This document shows, one piece after another, positions 57,772-64,000 of a stretch of 64,000 bases of DNA. The notes under the pieces are model-generated. The model was not told the origin of the DNA and made no database searches. It worked only from the letters and a program-made list of their open reading frames with translations. Every line of letters begins with the position of its first letter. Position 1 is the first letter of the stretch. Source of the stretch: an uncultured Paludibaculum sp. Lineage in GTDB: Bacteria; Acidobacteriota; Terriglobia; Bryobacterales; Bryobacteraceae. The DNA lies in NCBI RefSeq assembly GCF_963665245.1, contig NZ_OY762269.1, forward strand, positions 434,001-498,000, given 5' to 3'. Both the position numbers and the translations under genes were made by a program.

Positions 57772-59511
57772 TCAAACCTCCGCGACAGTGTAAATCGACT
57801 GTTCGACGCTCTTGCCCCGGACCGTCACCTGGCCCAGGCGGCGGGCCTCAAGCGAGCCCTTCACTCGGTCCCATGTGGCCGCACTCATGAGAATGCGGGT
57901 TTGGAACTCCTTATTCAAGCCTTCCAGACGGGCTGCCAGATTGACTGTATCGCCCAGGGCCGTATAATCCATCTTATCGCCTGATCCGACATTGCCGACG
58001 ATGGCGTCGCCGGTGTGGATGCCGGCTCCGGTGCGAAACTCCATCGGTTGGCCCACCATCTCCACTGCGCAGCGCACGGCGCGCAGGGCGTGGTCGCCCA
58101 TGGCGGCCCCCTCGGCGTCGCTGAAGATGGCCATAATGCCGTCGCCGATGAACTTGTTCACCTGTCCGCCGTGTCGCACGATGCACGAGGACATCACGGC
58201 AAAGTACTCGTTGAGCCGGGCGACCACCGTCTCGGGCTCCTGGGCATCGCACCACGAGGTGAAGCCGCGGATATCCGTAAACAGAATGGTGACCTGCTCG
58301 CGGTGTCCGGTGAGGCTGATTTTGCCGGAGGCGTCCAGGGCTTCCGCCACCTGCTTGCCGACGAAAACACGCACTGCGTTTCTGTAAGTGTCCCGGCCGC
58401 GGGCGGCGAAGAAATAGCCAAAGACCAGCGAGAGCAGGCCCGAAATGAGCAGTGGCAGCAACAGTTCGGAAGGGGCCATCAGCCAGCCGCGGGCAAAGAG
58501 GAGAAAGCCCACGCTGGTGGTCACGGCGGACAGGAGGACCAGGTATCCAAACAGCGGCCAGCCGGCAACAAGCAATGTGACCAGCGAGGCGGCGAGACTG
58601 ACCACCAGCGTCAATGCGACTTTGGCGGGCGGAGTCACCGGCACGATGTGGCGGCCGCTGAGCAGGGTCCAGACGCTGTTGGCGTGGATCTCGACGCCCG
58701 CCGTGTTGGCCGGGGTGCGGGCCCGAAAGGCGTAGAACGGAGTCGCGTGGCGGTCGGTAATGAGGTCGGGCCCCAGCAGCACGGCCTTCCCGCCGACCCA
58801 ATCGCGCAGTTGCCGGCTGCGGCCCGCGCGCGCGGCGTCGATGAAGTCGCAGAGCGACACGCGGGGAAAGGTGCCCGCCGGGCCCACATAGTGGATCAGC
58901 ATGTTGCGCTGGGGGTAGACGATCGGGTGGCCGGCAAAACGCTCGGCCACGGCCAGCGACATGCTGCGTGAACCCTCGGCCTCCACGAGTTCGATGGAGC
59001 GGATGAAGTCGTCCTCGTCGGCGCGCAGGTTCACATACGCCGTCTGGCCGAGGGCGGCCGCGGCCATGTTCATAGGCACGGGCCAGTTCCTTTGCTGGGA
59101 CAGTGTCGAAGCCGCGTAGCCGCACATCACCGGCATGCGGGCCGAGGTTGAGATGACGGCTTCCGCCATACGCTCGTCGAAGCCCGGGGCCCACTGGTCC
59201 ACCGGGATGGGGAAGGCCACGTCGAGGCCCAGCACTTTGGCGCCGGCGCCGGCCGCAGCCTCAATCGCTTCCGCGAAGTAGCCGTGCCAGAGGAGCAATG
59301 GCTCGCGGAACCGGTCGAGGGACTTCTGGTCCACGACGATCAGGACGATGTCTTTGGGCTGCACGGGCTGCGCGGCGACGAAGTAGAGATCGCCTGCTTT
59401 CAGGTGCAGCAGGTGGATGAGGTGAGTTTGGCTGAAGGCGTAGGCGAAGACCGTCGCGCATAGCGCTATGAACAGTACCGCGGAGATCAGTCTCCATTTG
59501 CCGCCTCGCAA
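57772..59511 (-). CDS. Class III adenylate cyclase with CHASE2 sensor domain
   Basis: About 579 residues from a TTG at 59511 that follows AAAGGGAGG at good spacing. An ATG at 59571 would leave only 17 bp to the divergent gene. One N-terminal helix precedes a periplasmic CHASE2 domain ('IVLIVVDQKSLDRFREPLLLWHGYFAEAIEAAAGAGAKVLGLDVAFP'); three further helices follow, then the cyclase domain. Metal-binding Asp residues are in 'VTILFTDIRGFTSW' and 'FIGDGIMAIF'; substrate Lys in 'VNKFIGDG' and Thr in 'DYTALGDTVNLAARLEG' mark class IIIb and ATP specificity. It should make cAMP in response to an outside signal. A CRP-like site at 27226-27241 may be one target. Confidence 0.85.
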   Translation of the reverse strand: MRGGKWRLISAVLFIALCATVFAYAFSQTHLIHLLHLKAGDLYFVAAQPVQPKDIVLIVVDQKSLDRFREPLLLWHGYFAEAIEAAAGAGAKVLGLDVAFPIPVDQWAPGFDERMAEAVISTSARMPVMCGYAASTLSQQRNWPVPMNMAAAALGQTAYVNLRADEDDFIRSIELVEAEGSRSMSLAVAERFAGHPIVYPQRNMLIHYVGPAGTFPRVSLCDFIDAARAGRSRQLRDWVGGKAVLLGPDLITDRHATPFYAFRARTPANTAGVEIHANSVWTLLSGRHIVPVTPPAKVALTLVVSLAASLVTLLVAGWPLFGYLVLLSAVTTSVGFLLFARGWLMAPSELLLPLLISGLLSLVFGYFFAARGRDTYRNAVRVFVGKQVAEALDASGKISLTGHREQVTILFTDIRGFTSWCDAQEPETVVARLNEYFAVMSSCIVRHGGQVNKFIGDGIMAIFSDAEGAAMGDHALRAVRCAVEMVGQPMEFRTGAGIHTGDAIVGNVGSGDKMDYTALGDTVNLAARLEGLNKEFQTRILMSAATWDRVKGSLEARRLGQVTVRGKSVEQSIYTVAEV

Positions 59512-59573
59512 ACCATCCTCCCTTTGGACTAAAAACCCAGTGTAGACGAAGTGCCGGGATGGCCTGCCCATGT

Positions 59574-59579
59574 TATAAG
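59574..59579 (+). promoter_or_regulatory. Extended -10 element of the MetX-like gene
   Basis: TGT-TATAAG has the TG of an extended -10 and ends 10 nt before the ATG at 59589. The expected start is within about 3 nt of the ATG, so the message would be nearly leaderless. No convincing -35 was seen. Confidence 0.45.
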
Positions 59580-59588
59580 CTCAAGCGC

Positions 59589-60584
59589 ATGAAGTCTCTT
59601 TTTCTGCTGTTGGCCGCTCCGGTGCTGTTGGCCCAGTCCGGCCAGAAGTTCGCCGAACTCAGGAACTTGCGGCTGGAGAGCGGGCAGACTCTGGCGGCCT
59701 GCCGCGTCGGATACCGCACGTACGGGAAGCTCAACACGGCGGGCACCAATGCCATCCTGTGGCCCACGTGGTTTTCCGGCAAGACCGACCAGTTGGAGGG
59801 CTTCCTGGGCCCGGGAAAGATGGTGGATACCGGCAAGTTCTACGTCATCACCGTGGACGCGCTGGGCAACGGAGTGAGTTGCTCTCCGTCCAACACGCCG
59901 GGCACCTTTCCAGCCATCACCATCAAGGACATGGTGGACTCCGAGTACCGGCTGCTGACTGAGCAACTCGGCGTGAAGAGCCTGCACGCGGTGATGGGTA
60001 TCTCCATGGGTGGCATGCAGACCTTTCAGTGGATGGTGGCCTATCCCGGGTTCGTTCGCCGGGCAGTGCCCATTGTCGGTTCAGCCAAGCTGACTTCGGC
60101 CGATCTGCTTCTCTGGCAGGCGGAACTTTCGGCCATCGAAGCAGTGCAGAAAGCAGGCGGAGATCCTCGGACGGCCATGCCCGCCGTGCTGGCGATGCAC
60201 GAGTTCGCCTTGAGTACACCGCAGCATGAGGTGAACAAAACTCCCGCGGCCGGTTTTCCGGCGCTGCTGCAAACTCTGCAGGAGAATGCCCGCACCGGCA
60301 TGGATCCGCGGGATTGGGCCGCGCAGTTGCGCGCCATGATGGCCCACGACGTCACGAAGCCATTTGGGGGTTCGATGGAGAAGGCGGGAGCGGCGGTACA
60401 CGCCAAGGTACTGGCTGTGGTGGCGCTGCAGGATCACATGGTGAATCCTGCGTCGGCGCTCCAGATGGCGGAGACTGCCGGTTTCGAGGTCCTGCGTTTG
60501 ACCGGCGACTGCGGACACGGTGCGCCCGGCTGCGAGTCCGCCAAAATGAACGCGGCCGTGGCGGAATTTCTGGCGCGGCCGTAG
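59589..60584 (+). CDS. Secreted alpha/beta-hydrolase of the homoserine O-acetyltransferase (MetX) family
   Basis: A 331-residue protein from the ATG at 59589, with signal peptide 'MKSLFLLLAAPVLLAQSGQ', which is unusual for a MetX relative. The fold features are 'GYRTYGKLNTAGTNAILWPTWFSG', 'YVITVDALGNGVSCSPSN', the nucleophile Ser in 'VMGISMGGMQTFQWM', Asp in 'VVALQDHMVNP' and His in 'TGDCGHGAPGC'. The oxyanion part looks intact. Since it is exported, it is unlikely to make O-acetylhomoserine; an esterase or acyltransferase role outside the cytoplasm is more plausible. It is monocistronic and divergent from the CHASE2 cyclase. Confidence 0.85.
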   Translation: MKSLFLLLAAPVLLAQSGQKFAELRNLRLESGQTLAACRVGYRTYGKLNTAGTNAILWPTWFSGKTDQLEGFLGPGKMVDTGKFYVITVDALGNGVSCSPSNTPGTFPAITIKDMVDSEYRLLTEQLGVKSLHAVMGISMGGMQTFQWMVAYPGFVRRAVPIVGSAKLTSADLLLWQAELSAIEAVQKAGGDPRTAMPAVLAMHEFALSTPQHEVNKTPAAGFPALLQTLQENARTGMDPRDWAAQLRAMMAHDVTKPFGGSMEKAGAAVHAKVLAVVALQDHMVNPASALQMAETAGFEVLRLTGDCGHGAPGCESAKMNAAVAEFLARP

Positions 60585-60633
60585 GACACCGTGTCGTGCT
60601 CAGGCTGACAGCTACGCCTCCGAAACGGTCTCC

Positions 60634-61323
60634 TCAGTGTCCGGCGTTTCTGAGTAGCGGAACGGCGAGCCCCTGCAATCCGTTCCAGGCGATCTGCACG
60701 CCGATGCAGAAGAGGATGAAGCTCGACAGGCGCATGACGACACTCATGCCCGTTGGACCCAGGGCCCGGCTCATGCGCTCGGCTGAGGCGTAGCAGAGCC
60801 AGATGAGAATGCAGATCGCGCCGGCGCCGAAGATCGAGGCCACCAATGCCTCCAGCGAAAAGAGCGATGGCGTGTCCAGGCGTTTGGGCAGGTTGGCGCC
60901 CAGCGTGATGGCGACCGAGATGGAGCCCGGCCCCACTGTCAGCGGCAGGGTGAACGGGTAGAACGAACGTGTCAGCAGGTCGACGTCCGTCACGCTCTGC
61001 TGGTCTTTGTTGGGGCGGTCGGGTTGGTTGAGCAACGCCCACCCGGCGGCGGCCACGACGATGCCTCCACCCACCTGGACGGCCGACAGGGAGATACCGA
61101 AGAAGGCCAGCACATGAGCCCCGATGAAGAGCGAGGCCATGAGGAGGGCGAAGCTGTTCATCGCAACCTTGCGCGCCAGGCGGTGCTGCACCTTATGCGG
61201 ATGGTTGCCGGTGAGAGTGAGAAAGATCGGCGCGCCGCCCAGTGGATTCACGATGGGGAACAAGGTCGCGGCGATAAACACCGCGGCCTTGGCGACATCG
61301 GGGGCGGAAAACTGAATGGGCAT
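60634..61323 (-). CDS. MarC/NAAT-family membrane protein
   Basis: A 229-residue inner-membrane protein with six predicted helices and the MarC pattern: 'FIAATLFPIVNPLGGAPIFLTLTG', 'GISLSAVQVGGGIVVAAAGWALL', 'FYPFTLPLTVGPGSISVAITLGA' and 'VVMRLSSFILFCIGVQIAWNGLQGL'. MarC proteins were once linked to multiple antibiotic resistance, but that link is weak, and transport function is largely unproven. The gene lies between the MetX-like gene (convergent) and araD (same strand, 32 bp upstream), so it may be co-transcribed with araD. Confidence 0.9.
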   Translation of the reverse strand: MPIQFSAPDVAKAAVFIAATLFPIVNPLGGAPIFLTLTGNHPHKVQHRLARKVAMNSFALLMASLFIGAHVLAFFGISLSAVQVGGGIVVAAAGWALLNQPDRPNKDQQSVTDVDLLTRSFYPFTLPLTVGPGSISVAITLGANLPKRLDTPSLFSLEALVASIFGAGAICILIWLCYASAERMSRALGPTGMSVVMRLSSFILFCIGVQIAWNGLQGLAVPLLRNAGH

Positions 61324-61355
61324 GGGTGTGCTTTCAGTTTAGGCCGCTGGTGAGT

Positions 61356-62048
61356 CTAGTTCTGCCCGTAGGTGGCGCCGGGACCATGCTTCCGCAGGAA
61401 ATGCTCGTCGTGCAACGCCTGGCCGATCGCCGCGAGGCTTGGGTTCAATCCAACTGTGATTGAGGCCATGCGGGCGATCTCCTCCAACAGCACGGCATTC
61501 ATTGCCGCCTTGGCCGGCGTTGCGCCCCAGGCGAAGGGGCCGTGGCTGGATACCAGCACTCCGGGCCGCGTGAGAGGATCAATGCCCTCGAAGCGCCGGA
61601 TGATCGCCTTGCCGGTGTTCAGTTCATACTGCGACTTGATCTCCTCGTCCGACAGCGGAGCGGTGACCGGCACGGGGCCGTGGAAGTAGTCGGCGTGCGT
61701 GGTGCCGAAGCACGGAATTTCGCGCTTGGATTGGGCCCAGGAGACGGCGTACGTGGAGTGCGTATGGACGACTCCCTTGACTCCCGCGAAGTGGCGGTAG
61801 ATTTCGAGGTGGGTATCGACGTCGGAAGATGGGCGCAGGGAGCCCTCGACGATGCGACCCGTGAGGTCCGTCACCACCATATCCTCGGGACGCAGTTTCT
61901 CGAAGGGCACGCCACTCGGTTTGATTGCCATCAGCCCGTCCTCTGGTGAGAAACCGCTTGCATTTCCAAAGGTATACATCACCAATCCGCGGCGGACGAT
62001 CTCCAGATTCGCTTCCAGGACTTCGCTTCTGAGTGACTCAAGCAGCAT
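61356..62048 (-). CDS. araD: L-ribulose-5-phosphate 4-epimerase
   Basis: A 230-residue class II aldolase-fold enzyme that converts L-ribulose-5-phosphate to D-xylulose-5-phosphate in L-arabinose breakdown. Zinc ligands are the two His of 'VVHTHSTYAVSWAQS' and the one in 'LVSSHGPFAWG'; phosphate-binding residues are in 'GNASGFSPE' and 'KPSGVPFEKL'; the catalytic Asp is in 'THADYFHGP' and the C-terminal Tyr in 'ATYGQN'. Length and motifs match AraD. The start has a strong GGAGG. It is divergent, with 60 bp between, from the araB gene, which supports the assignment. Confidence 0.92.
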   Translation of the reverse strand: MLLESLRSEVLEANLEIVRRGLVMYTFGNASGFSPEDGLMAIKPSGVPFEKLRPEDMVVTDLTGRIVEGSLRPSSDVDTHLEIYRHFAGVKGVVHTHSTYAVSWAQSKREIPCFGTTHADYFHGPVPVTAPLSDEEIKSQYELNTGKAIIRRFEGIDPLTRPGVLVSSHGPFAWGATPAKAAMNAVLLEEIARMASITVGLNPSLAAIGQALHDEHFLRKHGPGATYGQN

Positions 62049-62108
62049 GAATTCTCCTCCCTCCAGCGTATGCGATAAGATCCTCTAGACGGAAGGAGCA
62101 TTCATTTC

Positions 62109-63677
62109 ATGGCCATCGTAGCCGGAGTCGATTTCGGAACCCAGAGCGTCCGCGTTTCTTTGTTTGACAGCGTGCGCGGGCGGTTGGGGGCAGCCGCGGC
62201 GGAGTACCCGGTGCTGCGCAAGCGGGAGGATCCGGATTTTGCGACCCAACGTCATACAGACCACATGAATGCGCTTGCAGAAGCAACCCGGAACGCCCTG
62301 GTGGCGGCCGGTATCTCCGGCGATCTGGTGGGTGCCATTGCGCTGGACACCACGGGCTCCACCGTAATCCCGCTGGGCGAAGGTTTACAGCCGTTGGACG
62401 ACTACTACCTTTGGTGCGATCACCGGGCGAAGAGCGAGGCGGCCGAGATCACGCGGCACGCTCGCGAATCGAGTCTGGAAGCGCTGAACTGGTGCGGTGG
62501 CGTGTACTCCTCCGAGTGGGGCTTTTCGAAACTGACGCACTGGCTGCGGCACAATCCGGAAAGGCGCGGTGCCATGGTGACGGCCATGGAGCATTGTGAC
62601 CTGGTGGCCGCCGATCTCTGCGGCATCACCGACGCGAGCGAGGCTCCGCGCAGCATCTGCGCCATGGGTCACAAGTGGATGTGGAACGCTTCGTTGGGGG
62701 GATTGCCACCGGAAGAGTTTCTGGTGGGGGTCGATCCGCTGCTGGCTGGTGTGCGCGCGAAGTTGGGTGGGCGCTATCGGACTTCCGACGTGCTCGCGGG
62801 CTACCTCTCGGCACCCTGGGCGGAGAGGTTGGGACTCACGGCCGGCATTCCGATCCCCGTCGGCGCCTTTGACGCTCATTGGGACGCCATCGGCGCGGGC
62901 ATTCGCGAAGGCGATGTCGTCAATGTGGTGGGCACCTCCACCTGCATGATGGCGATCGCCCGCGAGGTGGGTTTGATTCCCGGTGTGTGCGGTGTCGTCA
63001 AAGGCTCCATCCATCCTGACTACTACGGCATCGAGGCTGGGCTCTCCGCCGTCGGCGACATCTTCGAAGCTATCGCGCGCCGCGCCGGCTCCACAGTGGC
63101 GGAGCTTTCACAGGGCCTGGATTCCTACAAAGCCGGCTCGACGGGTCTGCTGCGAATGACCTGGGACAATGGCGACCGCACGGTGCTGGTGAATGCGGAT
63201 CTGGGCGGCGTGACGCTCGGCTGGACGCTGGGCACCACTCCGGCCGATGAACTGTTCGCGGCGATCGAGGGAACAGCTTTCCACACGCGCATCATTCTGG
63301 AGCGGATGGCCGGCCATGGCGTGACCATTCACCGCGTCATTAACGGCGGCGGCATCCCGCAGAAGAACGCAACGCTCAATCGCGTCTACGCGAATGTGTT
63401 CAATAAGCCTGTTCTGGTGCCGGCACAGGAGGTGACCAGCCTCGGCTCGGCCATCTTCGCATTCATGGCCGCCGGAGCGTTCGCCACCATCGATGAGGCC
63501 CAGGCCGCGCTGTGCCCGACCTATCACGTCATTGAGCCTGATCCTGCTGAAGCAGCGGTCTACGAGCAGCTTTTCCAGCTCTATCAGAAGCTGTATTTCG
63601 CACTGGGCCAGCCGGGCTCGGACGCGGCGGCCATCGGCGACGTGCTGCCCACGCTGCGGAAGCTGCGAGCCAGCTAG
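62109..63677 (+). CDS. araB: Ribulokinase
   Basis: A 522-residue FGGY-family kinase that phosphorylates L-ribulose with ATP. It begins 'MAIVAGVDFGTQSVRVSLFDS' (phosphate-1); 'AIALDTTGSTVIPLGEGLQPLDDYYLWCDHRA' and 'GGVYSSEWGFSKLTHWL' form the sugar site; 'GAFDAHWDAIGAGIREGDVVNVVGTSTCMMAIA' is the phosphate-2 region; 'INGGGIPQKNATLNRVYANVFNKPVLVPAQEVTSLGSAIFAFMAAGAF' is the adenosine and FGGY-signature region. It is paired with araD on the opposite strand. AAGGAG lies 10 nt before the ATG. No arabinose isomerase is in the window. Confidence 0.92.
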   Translation: MAIVAGVDFGTQSVRVSLFDSVRGRLGAAAAEYPVLRKREDPDFATQRHTDHMNALAEATRNALVAAGISGDLVGAIALDTTGSTVIPLGEGLQPLDDYYLWCDHRAKSEAAEITRHARESSLEALNWCGGVYSSEWGFSKLTHWLRHNPERRGAMVTAMEHCDLVAADLCGITDASEAPRSICAMGHKWMWNASLGGLPPEEFLVGVDPLLAGVRAKLGGRYRTSDVLAGYLSAPWAERLGLTAGIPIPVGAFDAHWDAIGAGIREGDVVNVVGTSTCMMAIAREVGLIPGVCGVVKGSIHPDYYGIEAGLSAVGDIFEAIARRAGSTVAELSQGLDSYKAGSTGLLRMTWDNGDRTVLVNADLGGVTLGWTLGTTPADELFAAIEGTAFHTRIILERMAGHGVTIHRVINGGGIPQKNATLNRVYANVFNKPVLVPAQEVTSLGSAIFAFMAAGAFATIDEAQAALCPTYHVIEPDPAEAAVYEQLFQLYQKLYFALGQPGSDAAAIGDVLPTLRKLRAS

Positions 63678-63681
63678 CGCA

Positions 63682-64000
63682 TCACTTCGGGAACGGCTTC
63701 GGATCGATGCTGGGAATCAGCCGTAACGCGTTCTTGTAATAGAGCTTCTTTAGGACCTCGTCGGGCAGGCCCAGGCCGTACATCGCCCAGAAGGCGTGGC
63801 GCTTGCGGTAGTAAGGGAAGTACTCGTCCTCTGTTTCCAGCACGCGGAAGTAGGTGTGATATTCGGTGGGGTTCCACGAGTCCTTGCCGAACAGAACGCG
63901 GTCCTGATACTTGATGAACCACGCTTTCGCCGCCCGGGGCTGCCGGCCCAGTTCGGCCAGAACCGCGCCGATTTCCGTGTACATGTTCGGGCACTCGTCC
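63682..64000 (-). CDS. Amidohydrolase-family (amidohydrolase 2) protein, 3' part
   Basis: The frame is open to the right edge; only the C-terminal 106 or so residues are visible. Motifs 'NMYTEIGAVLAELGRQPRAAKAWFIKYQDRVLFGKDSW' and 'KKLYYKNALRLIPSI' belong to amidohydrolase_2 enzymes (TIM-barrel decarboxylases/hydrolases). The Asp in 'LFGKDSW' is the conserved catalytic/metal Asp of the last strand, and 'YYKNALRL' is the usual end. The remaining part of the gene, with its His ligands, lies outside the window. It converges with araB, whose stop is 4 bp away. Confidence 0.8.
   Translation of the reverse strand, partial: DECPNMYTEIGAVLAELGRQPRAAKAWFIKYQDRVLFGKDSWNPTEYHTYFRVLETEDEYFPYYRKRHAFWAMYGLGLPDEVLKKLYYKNALRLIPSIDPKPFPK

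Noticed and set aside
62049..62108. Arabinose operator between araD and araB
   Set aside because: The 60-bp divergent space has good ribosome-binding sites but no convincing dyad or AraC/GntR-type repeat.
1..64000. tRNA, rRNA, insertion sequence or prophage genes
   Set aside because: No tRNA-like cloverleaf, rRNA core sequence, transposase, integrase or phage structural gene could be recognised by eye; a tRNAscan/Infernal run would be decisive.

Overview
The window looks like chromosomal DNA of an Acidobacteriota species of the Solibacter/Bryobacter/Paludibaculum type. This is inferred from gene families and GC-rich codon use, not from a marker gene; no rRNA or tRNA was seen. Typical signs are large TonB-dependent receptor-like proteins with a carboxypeptidase-like N-terminal domain, a PadR regulator overlapping an 'ADOP' MacB-type permease, CRTAC1-type FG-GAP/ASPIC proteins, Tat-exported Gfo/Idh oxidoreductases, a DUF1080 protein, and a protein with the N-terminal 'NRANARKSTGPRTAEGK' signature.

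Layout. 1-3.5 kb: the 3' part of a TonB receptor and an MFS transporter. 4.0-7.2 kb: an actin-like ATPase overlapping a peptidoglycan amidase gene, then a secreted protein. 7.3-11.2 kb: two stand-alone histidine kinases that converge, the second translationally coupled to aroA. 11.2-15.7 kb: a Tat-exported N-glycosylasparaginase-like enzyme, then an operon of a soluble MgtE-N/CBS protein, an NRAMP-like transporter with non-canonical motifs, and a DUF5995 protein. 15.9-19.7 kb: a GntR/48-residue membrane peptide/slipin operon, and LysR plus TauE/SafE plus DUF1634. 19.9-22.6 kb: an MFS-HAD-DeoR operon with a clear promoter/operator. 22.8-34.7 kb: a TIGR03118 protein, PadR-ADOP, a methyltransferase, PepSY plus TonB receptor, an SDR pseudogene, and an aldo/keto reductase divergent from TetR. 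The methyltransferase and the TonB receptor share the same 15-bp dyad (TGCAA-N5-TTGCA).

34.7-43.2 kb reads as an accessory region with mostly hypothetical genes, long gaps, decayed genes, dispersed repeats and a 93-bp tandem repeat. It holds the most striking single gene, at 36.9 kb. This encodes a signal-peptide-bearing protein whose predicted mature N-terminus starts with Thr and matches the HslV/proteasome-beta active-site layout (Thr1, Asp17, Lys33/34, Gly47/48).

43.2-56.3 kb: a minus-strand ApbE-SUMF1-Gfo/Idh group faces a very tight seven-gene plus-strand operon. Its genes encode a c-type haem-motif beta-propeller, a CRTAC1-like protein, a ten-haem cytochrome/YVTN/peroxidase-like fusion, a propeller protein, two type-I periplasmic binding proteins without any permease, and a RidA-like protein. 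All products but the last appear exported, so I read it as an undescribed periplasmic redox system of unknown substrate. 56.3-64 kb: DUF1080, a FecR-like protein plus CHASE2 adenylate cyclase, a secreted MetX-like hydrolase, MarC, divergent araD/araB, and the 3' end of an amidohydrolase gene.
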